DNA of 64,000 bases from Chloroflexi bacterium CFX4 (GTDB lineage: Bacteria; Chloroflexota; Anaerolineae; Aggregatilineales; UBA2796), in NCBI GenBank assembly GCA_021404685.1, contig QWHC01000008.1:163277-227276 (forward strand), written 5' to 3'. The notes under the pieces are model-generated. The model was given only the letters and a program-made list of their open reading frames with translations. It was not told the DNA's origin and searched no databases. The translations under genes and the position numbers were made by a program. Position 1 is the stretch's first letter. Every line of letters starts with the position of its first letter. Shown here in pieces: positions 7,113-16,241 of this stretch.

Positions 7113-8954
7113 TTAGCCGAGCAGCGCGCCTATATCGCCGTTGGTCTCCGCCAAGCGTGCGCGTGCTGCCTCTGGTGTAAGATTCAGGCGCGCTGCCACA
7201 ATTGCCGTCTTCATTTCGCCATCAGACGCGCTCAGCATTGCGCGTGCCTGTGCCAAGTCCAGGTGCGCGGCTTCCGCCACGATCACGGCGGCGCGCTCTC
7301 GCAGCTTGAGGTTGGCAGCACGCATATCGGTCATCAGGTTTTCGTAGATGCGCCCGACGCGCAGCATCACGCCTGTCGAGAGCATGTTCAGGGCAAGTTT
7401 TTGCGCTGTGCCTGCCTTCAGCCGCGTTGATCCCATCAGTGCTTCTGCACCTGTTGGGATGCAGATCGGATGTTCCGCACGTTCCGCAATGGGCGAATCC
7501 ACCACATTGACGATGCAGCCCGTCAGCGCGCCACGCTTGTTGGCTGCCTCCAGCGCGCCGATCACAAAGGGCGTGCCGCCACTCGCTGCGATGCCGATCA
7601 CCGTATCCCGTGCGCCAATGTTCAGTGCTGCCATCGCCGCCGCGCCACCTTCGGCATCATCTTCCGCGCCTTCCACCGCTTGTGTAAAAGCAGCCTCGCC
7701 ACCTGCCAACACAGCAACAACCTGCTCCGCCGTCGTGCTGAAGGTTGGAATGCATTCAGCAGCATCCAGCACGGCAAGCCGCCCTGAGGTGCCAGCACCC
7801 ACGTAGATCAGGCGTCCGCCCTGCTTAAAGCGCGCCGCCGCTGCCTCAATTAGGGCGGCAAGGTTAGGCAAAAGTGGTTGCATCAGGTGCGGAATGCGCC
7901 CATCTTCAATGTTCATGGCAGTCAGAAAGTCCAGCGTTGGACGGCGATGCCCGTTATAAGTCAGCAGGTGGCGGCGCTCAGTGGCACGGCGCGGTGGGAG
8001 GGTGCCTGCTGGCGCAGCGGATTGCGGCATTGGGAACGCCACGCCTTGCGCCGCCATGCTCATCATTGCCGCACCGCTTTGCGCGCTATATTCAGCATGA
8101 ACAACATAGGCACGGGGATACAAGCTTTGCAGGATTTCCGCGAAAAGGTGGCGCATAATTGGCGCACGGGTTAACAGGCTGCCCGACCGCACAACGGGAA
8201 AAGGCTGGTCGCCAAAGTTGAGGCGTTTCGCAACGGTTGCCGTTGCCTCTACCAGCGCTTGGGCAGCGTCGCTCATAATGCGTATCGCCATGAGATCGCC
8301 CGCCTCTGCGGCGTAAACGACATCGGCGGCAAGCGCGGCAACATCGTTCACACGGCGCTCAGGCGCATACAGCCAACTGACCAGATCGGGAATGGCTGCC
8401 AAGCCAAGTTTGGCAAGCACTGCGGCACCAAGCGCCGACTCCTCACCGCGATCATAAGCGCTAAAGAGCGCCTGCAAGGCATCTCGTGCGATCACATAGC
8501 CACTACCGCGATCCACATAGTGTCCCCAGCCGCCGGCGCGCCCGCGCTGCCCTTGCCCGTTCACGCCGAGCGCGATCATACCCGTGCCGCTGATGGTCAC
8601 AATGCCGAAGGCACGCCCTGAAGCAGCGTACAGGACTGGCACGGCGTCGTTATCCAGCACCACAGGCACGTTGGGAAAGAGTGCTGCGAACAGTTCGTTA
8701 AAGCGCGCATGGTCAGCAGGGCGATCTAAGCCTGCCAGCCCGGCGCCGATGCCGCTGAGATCGCTCAAACGCAGGTTGGCAGCCTGCAAAACTGCCGATA
8801 CACCCTCTTGCAGGGCAGTCCGCGCCGCTTCTAGCCCAACGATGTTCGGATTGCCGCTGCCGCTTTCGGCGCTGCTCAGAAGGGTTAAGTTGGCGTCCAC
8901 AAGGGCGAATTTGGTGCTTGTGCCGCCGCCGTCAATACCGATGAAATAAGGCAT
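7113..8954 (-). CDS. fused amino-sugar kinase / MurNAc-6-phosphate etherase
   Basis: This 613-residue protein joins two enzymes. Residues 1 to about 305 are a BadF/BcrA-type sugar kinase (ATPase) with FIGIDGGGTSTKFALVD, the GSGNPN motif, VLDNDAVP and TISGTGMIALG. Residues from about 325 are a MurQ-like SIS domain with IYVGAGTSGRLAVLDAAE, the EGAEDD acid pair, TGAEALMGSTRLKAGTAQKL and a UBA-like helical C terminus. MurK-type kinases phosphorylate GlcNAc/MurNAc, and MurQ cleaves the lactyl ether of MurNAc-6P, so a single-chain peptidoglycan-recycling enzyme is likely. Usual MurQ ECPPTF and SGRTP are ECIPTF and SGGTP here, so the substrate may differ. It follows the PBP-like gene by two bases. 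Confidence 0.85.
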   Translation of the reverse strand: MPYFIGIDGGGTSTKFALVDANLTLLSSAESGSGNPNIVGLEAARTALQEGVSAVLQAANLRLSDLSGIGAGLAGLDRPADHARFNELFAALFPNVPVVLDNDAVPVLYAASGRAFGIVTISGTGMIALGVNGQGQRGRAGGWGHYVDRGSGYVIARDALQALFSAYDRGEESALGAAVLAKLGLAAIPDLVSWLYAPERRVNDVAALAADVVYAAEAGDLMAIRIMSDAAQALVEATATVAKRLNFGDQPFPVVRSGSLLTRAPIMRHLFAEILQSLYPRAYVVHAEYSAQSGAAMMSMAAQGVAFPMPQSAAPAGTLPPRRATERRHLLTYNGHRRPTLDFLTAMNIEDGRIPHLMQPLLPNLAALIEAAAARFKQGGRLIYVGAGTSGRLAVLDAAECIPTFSTTAEQVVAVLAGGEAAFTQAVEGAEDDAEGGAAAMAALNIGARDTVIGIAASGGTPFVIGALEAANKRGALTGCIVNVVDSPIAERAEHPICIPTGAEALMGSTRLKAGTAQKLALNMLSTGVMLRVGRIYENLMTDMRAANLKLRERAAVIVAEAAHLDLAQARAMLSASDGEMKTAIVAARLNLTPEAARARLAETNGDIGALLG

Positions 8955-8956
8955 GG

Positions 8957-10417
8957 TTACTCGCTTTGGGTAGGTGGAGTCTCCGCTAAGGCAAGGCGTG
9001 CCGCGTGTGCCAGCAATTCGCCGCCAATACGCGCCGCCTCATGAACATTTTGGACATCCTCAATCAAGACTGCGGCTGCCAACGACCGTCCGTCGGGCAG
9101 TTCCACAAAGCCGATCAGCCAGCCGTTTTGCCCTTCACCTGAAAAGGCGAGGCTAGCGTGCGCGTAGAGGGTTGCCTCTGGCGGCAAATTAGGCACGTTG
9201 GCGGCACGTGCACTGCCGTTCAGGGCGGCCTCTCGCATGGCGGCGCGGATGCGCTCTGCCGATTCGCGGGTGGTAGCGGCGCGTTCTAAGAATGTGCGCT
9301 GGATCGGCTCCCACCTTTCGGCATTGGGTGCGCGCAGCGCATCGGCAATATAGGGTGTAATCAGGTTGCCATAGTTGGCAATACCACCCGCCACGACTGC
9401 CATTTGCAGCGGCGTGACGGTCAGATCAGCTTGCCCTGCGCCTGCCAAACGGCGCTCATCTGCGGCATTCAATTCGCCCAGCGGTGTTGCAGGGCGCGCT
9501 GCCGCGACGGGATAACCGCTCAGCAACGGCGCACCCAACAAGCCAAAGGCAGCGATCTTCTCCTGCACCTCGGCGGGATAGCTCTCGGCGAACTCGGCAA
9601 AGAGCGGCGGACAACCGCGCACGAAAGCAGTCTGCAAGGAGTCAATCGGTGCGCCAACCTCTAGGGCGCAGCGTAGCGTCAGGTTATTCAGGCGCAGCGG
9701 CACAGCCGCCGTGCCAAAGTCTTGCGGCTGAAGGGCAGGATTCGCCAGCAATGCGGAATAAATCACCGCTTGCAGCGCACCGCCGGGCTGATAAATGCCC
9801 TGCAAAGCGCGGTTGACCAATGGCGCAGCAGGATCGTTTCGCAGCCTTTCCCAGTCAGCGTCTAGCGTATTCGGATCATAAAGCGGCGTGCTAAAGAGCG
9901 CCCACACAGCGCCGCTTGGCACTTCCAACACGATTGCCGCGCCGCGCCGCTCACCGAAGGCTGTGGTTGCCACTTGCTGCAAGCGCGCATCAATCGTCAG
10001 GCGCAGATCATCGCCCAACGGTGGACGATTCAGCGCCTCACCCAACGCTGCTGCCCAAACATCGGTGCGCGCTGCGCCACGCAAAGCGCGATCAAAGGCA
10101 AATTCCGCGCCGCTGCTGCCGTAGATCAAGCTGTAGTAGCCCGTGGCGCTGAAGGTAGAAGATTGTGGATAAACGCGCCGATGTGCCATCCTGCCTGAAG
10201 GCAGGCGTACCGTTGGCTCCGAACGCGCTAGCACCACCGCGTTCCGATCAAAAATGCCGCCGCGCACAATGGCGCGCTCATCTTCCAAGCGGCGCGGATT
10301 GTCCTCTCGCGCACGCAGATCGTCACGGGCAACCACGCTCCAATAGGTTAGGCTGATCGCCACAATCAGGAAGGCGATCAGGCTGCCAACTGCCACATTC
10401 CGAATGCGCCCACTCAT
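8957..10417 (-). CDS. penicillin-binding-protein-like protein lacking catalytic motifs
   Basis: The 486-residue protein has an N-terminal membrane anchor (about residues 8-27) followed by a transpeptidase-like domain of the FtsI/PbpA group, seen in GIFDRNAVVLARS, LTIDARLQQVATTAFG and RALQGIYQPGGAL. In active enzymes the last segment reads PPGSTFK and supplies the serine and lysine; here the serine is glycine (213) and the lysine glutamine (216). The KTG box is also missing; the equivalent strand reads LAFSGEGQNGWLIGF. It is therefore probably a non-enzymatic PBP relative with a scaffold role. The ATG at 10417 overlaps the WD40 stop (ATGA) and is preferred to an upstream start. Confidence 0.75.
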   Translation of the reverse strand: MSGRIRNVAVGSLIAFLIVAISLTYWSVVARDDLRAREDNPRRLEDERAIVRGGIFDRNAVVLARSEPTVRLPSGRMAHRRVYPQSSTFSATGYYSLIYGSSGAEFAFDRALRGAARTDVWAAALGEALNRPPLGDDLRLTIDARLQQVATTAFGERRGAAIVLEVPSGAVWALFSTPLYDPNTLDADWERLRNDPAAPLVNRALQGIYQPGGALQAVIYSALLANPALQPQDFGTAAVPLRLNNLTLRCALEVGAPIDSLQTAFVRGCPPLFAEFAESYPAEVQEKIAAFGLLGAPLLSGYPVAAARPATPLGELNAADERRLAGAGQADLTVTPLQMAVVAGGIANYGNLITPYIADALRAPNAERWEPIQRTFLERAATTRESAERIRAAMREAALNGSARAANVPNLPPEATLYAHASLAFSGEGQNGWLIGFVELPDGRSLAAAVLIEDVQNVHEAARIGGELLAHAARLALAETPPTQSE

Positions 10418-11370
10418 GGCGCTGCCCTCAAGGTTGCCTGCGCTGTGCAAGCCGCCGCCGCCAGCAGGCTGAGCGTCCCATCGCTCGCCAACAGCGCAGC
10501 ATAGGCACCGTCAGCGCGCCACGCAGCAGCCACCAGAGGCAGCACAAGGGCGCTCTCGCCGTTTGGCGCGCCTTCCGCAAAGCAGAGCAAGCGGCTGCCA
10601 AGCGCCACCACTGCCTGATCACCACGCAAACTCCATACGGCAAGTGCAGCGGACTCGCCTTCCGTGAAGGGCAGATACAGCGGCTTGTAGGCATCGGTGC
10701 GCGGCTGCCAGACGAACACATCAAACGGCGTCCCAATGCCAAGCTGTGAGCCGGGCAAACTTTGCAGGTTGAACGGTGCGCGCATTTCGGCGCTATACCG
10801 CTCGACAAGCGCACCCGCTTGATTGTGCAGCGCGAGGTAGCCCTGCTCATAAGTGCCGCGTTGCGCGCCGCCAACCGCAATCAGATCGCCGTGCCACGCC
10901 AACGTGGTGATGATGCCTTCGCTCGCCCACGTTTGCTCAAGCGCCAACGGCTGCACTGCCCACACCGAGAGCGAGTCGCGGTCGGCGGCGGCGATATGCG
11001 CGCCCTCAGCCTGCCATGCAAGGGCGCGAATTGGCGCGCTGTGCGCCTGCGCCTGCTGGCGCACCAGATCGGCTAGAGTCCACAGGAACAAGCGCCCTTC
11101 AACATCGCCCGCGGCGAGTGCCTCGCCGTGTGGCTGCCATGCTAAGGCGCTCAGCGCTGCGCCTTCGCCGCTGAGCGTCGTTTGGAGTTCCCATGCATCC
11201 AAATCGGCGGAGAGGCTATAGAGCAGCACCTGATCAGCGTTGGTCAGGGCGATCAGGTCAGCCGTCGGACTCCATGCCAGCAGCGGACGCACCGTCGCTT
11301 GGGCGCGGCTAATCGGTGCGGCAAGGCTGAGCAGCAGGGCGCCGATCAGCGTGAGGCTAATCCATCTCAT
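10414..11370 (-). CDS. exported WD40-repeat propeller protein
   Basis: A 318-residue protein with an N-terminal signal sequence (MRWISLTLIGALLLSLAAP) and WD40-like blades throughout, for example ALSALAWQPHGEALAAGD, LFLWTLADL, IRALAWQAEGAHIAAAD and ITTLAWHGDLIAVGG. Propellers of this kind bind proteins rather than catalyse. Its stop overlaps the start of the PBP-like gene by four bases (ATGA), so the two are translated together and may form a complex outside the membrane. Its start lies inside the end of the SDR gene; the ATG at 11379 is an alternative to 11370. Confidence 0.7.
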   Translation of the reverse strand: MRWISLTLIGALLLSLAAPISRAQATVRPLLAWSPTADLIALTNADQVLLYSLSADLDAWELQTTLSGEGAALSALAWQPHGEALAAGDVEGRLFLWTLADLVRQQAQAHSAPIRALAWQAEGAHIAAADRDSLSVWAVQPLALEQTWASEGIITTLAWHGDLIAVGGAQRGTYEQGYLALHNQAGALVERYSAEMRAPFNLQSLPGSQLGIGTPFDVFVWQPRTDAYKPLYLPFTEGESAALAVWSLRGDQAVVALGSRLLCFAEGAPNGESALVLPLVAAAWRADGAYAALLASDGTLSLLAAAACTAQATLRAAP

Positions 11371-12184
11371 AGCCGCCATCAATGTTAAGGGCTTGCCCTG
11401 TTAGATAGTCGGATTCGGGCGCGCACAGGAAGGCAACCACCTCTGCCACATCTTGGCAGGTGGCAGGACGGCGTAACGGCACCTTTTCATCCACGCGCTG
11501 TTGCAGCCAGGCGCCTTTGGGCAAGCCACGCCGCTGCTGCCCTTCGGTTAGGTCAATATAGTCCCACATAGGTGTTTCCACCAAGCCGGGACAAACAGCA
11601 TTCACATTGATGTTATAAGGTGCAAGGCGCAGCGCAGCGCTTTGCGTGATGCTGATGACTGTCGCCTTCGAGGCAGCGTACTGCGGCGCGTTCGGCCTGC
11701 CGCGCCTACCCGTCACAGAAGAGAGGTTCACAATCTTGCCGAAACTGCGCGGCGCACGCCCTGCTGCCCTTATTTCTTCTGGCACTTGGGCGATCATCTG
11801 GCGCGCTACCGTTTGTAGAGTAAAAAATAAGCCTTCGACGTTGGTGTGCATCAGCCAGCGCCATTGCTCAGGTGTGATGTCCATCAAGTCCACGCGCTCA
11901 TTGACGCCAGCGTTATTGATCAGGATATCAATCCGTCCGAACTGCGCGGCAGAGTCAGCCACCATCGCCTGCACTGCCACGTGATCGCCCACATCCAGCA
12001 CGTAGGTGCGCGCCTGCACACCCAATGCCGACACTTTTTGGGCAGTGCGTTCAGCGGTCTCGCGGTTAATTTCGGCAATGATGATGTGCGCACCATGTTG
12101 GGCAAGGTGCAGCGCAATTGCCTCGCCAATGCCTTGCCCAGCACCGGTCACAATGGCGATTTTGTCTTGAAAGCGTTTGGTCAT
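11357..12184 (-). CDS. short-chain dehydrogenase/reductase
   Basis: A 275-residue classical SDR. The cofactor motif is VTGAGQGIGEAIALHLA, the structural NNAG is present, the catalytic serine lies in VNLSSVTGRRG and the catalytic pair in YAASK. The end LTGQALNIDGGYEMD is typical of sugar- or polyol-oxidising SDRs. An acidic residue after the second strand (IIIAEINRE) suggests preference for NAD over NADP. The specific substrate is not evident. The ATG at 12184 is chosen over an in-frame TTG at 12202. It follows the FHA gene by 20 bases. Confidence 0.8.
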   Translation of the reverse strand: MTKRFQDKIAIVTGAGQGIGEAIALHLAQHGAHIIIAEINRETAERTAQKVSALGVQARTYVLDVGDHVAVQAMVADSAAQFGRIDILINNAGVNERVDLMDITPEQWRWLMHTNVEGLFFTLQTVARQMIAQVPEEIRAAGRAPRSFGKIVNLSSVTGRRGRPNAPQYAASKATVISITQSAALRLAPYNINVNAVCPGLVETPMWDYIDLTEGQQRRGLPKGAWLQQRVDEKVPLRRPATCQDVAEVVAFLCAPESDYLTGQALNIDGGYEMD

Positions 12185-12204
12185 TGGGTGTGCTGATACC
12201 AATT

Positions 12205-12582
12205 CTAGTAGTCCGCCTCTATCTCATCCGAACTAGAGGATTCAGAGTCATCAATGCGTAGCCATGTGCGCCCAACCTGAAACAACGCATTGGGCTTGAT
12301 CTCATGGCGCTGTTCCGGCTCTAATTTTTCGCGGCGGATGCCCAAGAAGGTATGGTTGCGGCTCTTTTTATCCACAAGGAAGAAGCGATCTGCCTGTGGA
12401 TCGTAGATTACATGGGCATGAATACGCGAAACCTGCTGATCATGCGAAATAGAGATGTCCAAGCCGTTGTTGCGCCCAATGACGATGGTTAATTCACTGC
12501 CATCGCTTGGCACTTCCCATATCAATGTTTTGCCGTCAAGCGGTCCGCTCATAAAGGTGATCGAGACAGTCGGGCGAGTCAT
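12205..12582 (-). CDS. FHA-domain protein
   Basis: This 125-residue protein is essentially one forkhead-associated domain, which binds phosphothreonine peptides. The motifs are VIGRNNGLDISIS, the SRIHAHV core and the asparagine turn SRNHTFLG. It ends with an acidic Ser-rich tail (DDSESSSSDEIEADY). It sits 26 bases downstream of a large Ser/Thr kinase gene on the same strand, so it is a natural candidate reader or substrate of that kinase. Confidence 0.8.
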   Translation of the reverse strand: MTRPTVSITFMSGPLDGKTLIWEVPSDGSELTIVIGRNNGLDISISHDQQVSRIHAHVIYDPQADRFFLVDKKSRNHTFLGIRREKLEPEQRHEIKPNALFQVGRTWLRIDDSESSSSDEIEADY

Positions 12583-12608
12583 AGGTGTATCGCGACTCCA
12601 CAGGTAGC

Positions 12609-15600
12609 TTATTGGCTGAGTTTGCGGCGTGCCTCTTTACGCTTCAGCTCTGCCTTAGCGTGCTTCGGCTTAAGGACAAGGACACGGTTCAAAGCGCGGA
12701 TTGCCTCTGAATAATTGCCGCTTTCGATCAGCATTTCGCCATAATTGTACCAGAACCAAGCGTTTTCAGGGTGCAGATCAGTGGCACGCTTCAGGGCGCC
12801 CAGTGCTTCTGCGTGCTTGCCAAGCGCAGCAAATGCCAGTCCTTCGCCTGCCCACGCACTGGGCAGATCAGGGGCAAGCGTGCGCGCTTGGGCGTATGCC
12901 TCCAGCGCCTCGGTGTAGCGGTACAAACGGCGCAGCACCGCACCTTTTTGCACCCACAAGCGCGCTATCCGGTGCGGATCGCCAATGGCAGCAGCCAAAC
13001 CTTCTTCGCAGATATGCAGGGCTTCCACAGGTTTGCCCAAACGCAGCAGCAGTGAGAGCAGATTCAGGCGATACCAAACCACATGCGGCGCGTGTTCAAC
13101 TGCTTGTTCATAGGCTGCCAGCGCTTCATCTAACAGCGACGCATCAGCGTGTATACTGCTCAGGCGCTCTGAGAGAATGCCGCGCCCATTGTGCGCCCAA
13201 GCATACTTGGGATTGAGCGCCAGTGCCTGCCCGTAGGCGTGCAGTGCCTCATCAAAGCGTTTTAGGCGACGCAGAATGGCAGCCCGCAGCGCAAACGCCT
13301 CAGCCGTTTCGGATGTCTCCAATAGACTGAGTGCTTCATCCGCCTGCCCTGCCTTTGCCAAGAGTTCGGCAAGCTGTGTGCGATACCACGCCTGAGCAGG
13401 ATTCAAAGCAAGCGCACGCCGCCAACTGCTGATGGCATCTTCAGTGCGTTGCAACGCACACAGCGCGATGGCGCGTTTTGCCCATGCCCACGCCAAATCA
13501 TCCTGCTTGCTCAGAACGCGCTCAAAGGTGGCGAGTGCGTTTTCAGCATCACCACACTTTAGGTAGGTATTGCCAAGCCGCAGTATCACATTTGGATCGT
13601 CAGGGCGTGCAGCAAGGACAGCCTGCAAGGCGCTGATCGCCTCTGTGTGCCGATTCTGTGCCAGCAGCACAAGGCTTTTGCCCTCAAGGGCAGCCAAGTG
13701 ATTAGGCTGCTTTGCCAAGATTTGCCCGTAGGCGTGCAGTGCCTCATCATAGCGCTGATGGTGAAAAAAGGCGCGTCCCAAACGCAGCCATACGCCCTTA
13801 TAATCAGGGCGCAGGCGCTTTGCCTGTTCAAGGGCTGAAAGCGCTTCGGGCAGGTTGCCGCTGGTAAGGTAGGCATCGGCAAGGCGCAGCCACGCCGAAA
13901 CATCGCTTGGAAGCAGGCGAGAGGCGCGCAAAAAGGTGCTGATGGCGTCCGTGCTGCGCTTCAGCGCGTTGAGCGCCTCACCACGCCCTAGCAATGCCTC
14001 GCCCAATTCATTGTCAAGCTGAATGGCACGGTCAAAGGCTGCCAAAGCTGCCTTTGGTTGGTGCAGCCGCAGCAGAATGCGTCCATGCAGCACATGGCTT
14101 AGCGCATGATCAGGATCAATGGCAAGGACTGCCTGAATATGGGCGAGTGCCTCTTGCGCTTGCCCAAGGCTCAGCAGCAGGCGCGCATGGTTATGATCTG
14201 CCCAAATATCGCGCGGATTTAGGAAAGTTGCCCGACTGTAAGCCGCTTGTGCCGCCTCATGCTGACCCAAGCGCTCCAGCACAATGCCCTTGTTATACCA
14301 TGCCCACGCAAAGCCGGGCTGAATCTGCAAGGCGCGATCAAAGGCGGCAAGCGCTTCAGGGTAGCGCTTGAGCAGGCGCAGCACACGCGCTTTCCGCGCC
14401 CAAATCCATGCCGAGTTCGGATCGAGCGCCAACGCCTGATCATAGATCGGCAGCGCATCCGCTGGGCGCTTGAGTTCGGTTAGGCTGTACGCCTTATCCA
14501 TGAGTTCTTCACGCTGCAAGGCAGCAGGATTACTCTCTAGCTGCGGCGGCGTGCCAACCAGCGCCTCATAGCAGGCGGCAAGTTCGGTGCGGAGCGCCTG
14601 CCACGTCTGTGGGCGCGCCTCACGGTCTAGGCGAAGACAGCGCAGCACCACATCGCACAAATCGGCGGGTAGTTGATCCCTAAGCTGTGGTGGAAAGTGA
14701 ATGGGGCGTTTGTGCATCTCGCGCAGTGTTGGAATGCCTGCCGCGCCACTGAACAGGCGAATGCCGGTCAGCATCTCGTAGAGGATGACGCCAAAGGCGA
14801 AAATATCGGCGCGGGCATCCAATGGCTGCAAGCGCGGCGTGTATTGCTCTGGTGCCATGTAGAGCAACGTCCCCATGACTTTGCCCGGCTGCGTTAGGCG
14901 TGCATCGGCAACCTGTTTCAGCATTTCAGGCGTCAGGCGCGGCATCTCTTGGGATTCAGTGCTGCTATCGAGGGCGCGCCCAAGCCCGAAATCGGTCACT
15001 TTGGCGGCTGCATCGTGCCGCACGAGGATGTTGGCAGGTTTCAAATCGCGGTGGACGAAGCCCTCTTTTTTGCTGACGGCGTGCAGCATTCCGCTGCAAA
15101 TGCCAAGCGCAATCTCTAGGCTAAGCTGCGTAGTCAGGCGCTTATGTTTGATCCAACCACGCAGATCGCTGCCCAAATCTTCCGCGCCGCCCACATATTC
15201 CAAGATGATGTGTGGGCGTTCACGCAGGCGGCTCTTACCGAAGGAATCCACTTTATGGGCGCGCACAATATTCGGGTGCTTATCCATCTCTACCCACAAG
15301 CGCGCCTCGTTCTCGAAGCGTTGCTTGGCAGTTTCATCGCTCAGGTAGCGCGCTTGGAAGGTCTTGAGGGCAACCAGGGTCTCGGTCTGTTCATCAAGGC
15401 AGACGTAAATGATGCCCATGCCGCCGCTGAGGATGTTTCGCACGCGGTAGCGCTCACCGATTAGCTCGCCATTCTGAAAATCTTCGCCGTTGGTAGAACG
15501 CTCTGGGATGAAGGCGGGCAGATCGCTGATCTTATCCTCAGAGCGCGGCGCGGCGGTTAGGCTGCTGTGGCTGGCGGAAGCATCCGACGTATCGACTTGG

Positions 15601-16232
15601 GTGGTGGAGTCGTCCTCTGTGCCAGAGTTATCACTAGCAGGATCGTTAATCAGTCCTTCAGCAGGGCTTTCCAGCCAGCGCGGCACGTCCTCAGCGAGTG
15701 TTTGCGGCCCTGGCGGCACGGCAGCGCGCAAGGCGGCGGCGTACCAATTGGTCAGTTCAAGGGCAGCGGCGCGTGTATCATCGCTCAGCCGATCTATGGG
15801 CATTTCGGCAACTGCCCACAACGCCACCGCGATGTTGTGGGCGCTGGGCGTGCTGTGTGCGCTGTTGACTGCCCACGCCGCAAAGTTCGCCTGAGCAAGG
15901 GTTGCCAGTGCCTGATCAGCAGGCGTTTTGGCAAGCCGAACAGCGCGCTTATAGGCGTTCAGCGCTTTTGCCACATAAAGGATGACCAGCCGTTCGCCTT
16001 CAAGGGCGCGCTGCGCGCATAGATCGCCCAGTGTGAAGTAATCAGCGGCGTGTGGTGGTGTGCGGCGCAGTGCCAGGCGCCCTAAGCGTTGGATGGCAGG
16101 ATTAGGATCTGTGGCGAATAAATCGGTAGCCTCTTCTGGGTGTGCTATGGCGAGCAAACGCTGTTCTTCTTCCGCAGAAAGGCTGATTGGCTTCAGCCCA
16201 ATCTGTGGGACAGGCATGATGTGGCTGCTCAT
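12609..16232 (-). CDS. Ser/Thr protein kinase with long TPR array
   Basis: The 1207-residue protein has three parts. Residues 1-250 are a helical N-terminal region ending in an acidic, Ser/Thr-rich linker. Residues about 261-555 are a Hanks-type kinase with LSGGMGIIYV, the lysine in VALKTFQ (290), HRDLKPAN (394-401), DFGLG (414-418) and APEQY. From about 573 to the end there are many consecutive TPR units with the A-W/Y-x-x-x-G pattern. No membrane segment is visible, so it is a soluble kinase with a protein-binding arm. It lies between an FHA gene and a Clp ATPase gene. A 27-base exact repeat within the TPR region points to recent copying of repeat units. Confidence 0.9.
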   Translation of the reverse strand: MSSHIMPVPQIGLKPISLSAEEEQRLLAIAHPEEATDLFATDPNPAIQRLGRLALRRTPPHAADYFTLGDLCAQRALEGERLVILYVAKALNAYKRAVRLAKTPADQALATLAQANFAAWAVNSAHSTPSAHNIAVALWAVAEMPIDRLSDDTRAAALELTNWYAAALRAAVPPGPQTLAEDVPRWLESPAEGLINDPASDNSGTEDDSTTQVDTSDASASHSSLTAAPRSEDKISDLPAFIPERSTNGEDFQNGELIGERYRVRNILSGGMGIIYVCLDEQTETLVALKTFQARYLSDETAKQRFENEARLWVEMDKHPNIVRAHKVDSFGKSRLRERPHIILEYVGGAEDLGSDLRGWIKHKRLTTQLSLEIALGICSGMLHAVSKKEGFVHRDLKPANILVRHDAAAKVTDFGLGRALDSSTESQEMPRLTPEMLKQVADARLTQPGKVMGTLLYMAPEQYTPRLQPLDARADIFAFGVILYEMLTGIRLFSGAAGIPTLREMHKRPIHFPPQLRDQLPADLCDVVLRCLRLDREARPQTWQALRTELAACYEALVGTPPQLESNPAALQREELMDKAYSLTELKRPADALPIYDQALALDPNSAWIWARKARVLRLLKRYPEALAAFDRALQIQPGFAWAWYNKGIVLERLGQHEAAQAAYSRATFLNPRDIWADHNHARLLLSLGQAQEALAHIQAVLAIDPDHALSHVLHGRILLRLHQPKAALAAFDRAIQLDNELGEALLGRGEALNALKRSTDAISTFLRASRLLPSDVSAWLRLADAYLTSGNLPEALSALEQAKRLRPDYKGVWLRLGRAFFHHQRYDEALHAYGQILAKQPNHLAALEGKSLVLLAQNRHTEAISALQAVLAARPDDPNVILRLGNTYLKCGDAENALATFERVLSKQDDLAWAWAKRAIALCALQRTEDAISSWRRALALNPAQAWYRTQLAELLAKAGQADEALSLLETSETAEAFALRAAILRRLKRFDEALHAYGQALALNPKYAWAHNGRGILSERLSSIHADASLLDEALAAYEQAVEHAPHVVWYRLNLLSLLLRLGKPVEALHICEEGLAAAIGDPHRIARLWVQKGAVLRRLYRYTEALEAYAQARTLAPDLPSAWAGEGLAFAALGKHAEALGALKRATDLHPENAWFWYNYGEMLIESGNYSEAIRALNRVLVLKPKHAKAELKRKEARRKLSQ
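13228..13749 (-). repeat. 27-bp direct repeat within the TPR region
   Basis: The same 27 bases occur at 13228-13254 and 13723-13749 on the same strand, encoding DEALHAYGQ in two TPR units 495 bases (165 residues) apart. The distance is in frame, and the surrounding residues have diverged. Confidence 0.7.
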
Positions 16233-16241
16233 GGTCAGTTA

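Noticed and set aside
13586..13903. Other open frames within the kinase-TPR gene on both strands
   Set aside because: They lie inside a continuous 1207-codon frame with clear kinase and TPR motifs and show no domain of their own.
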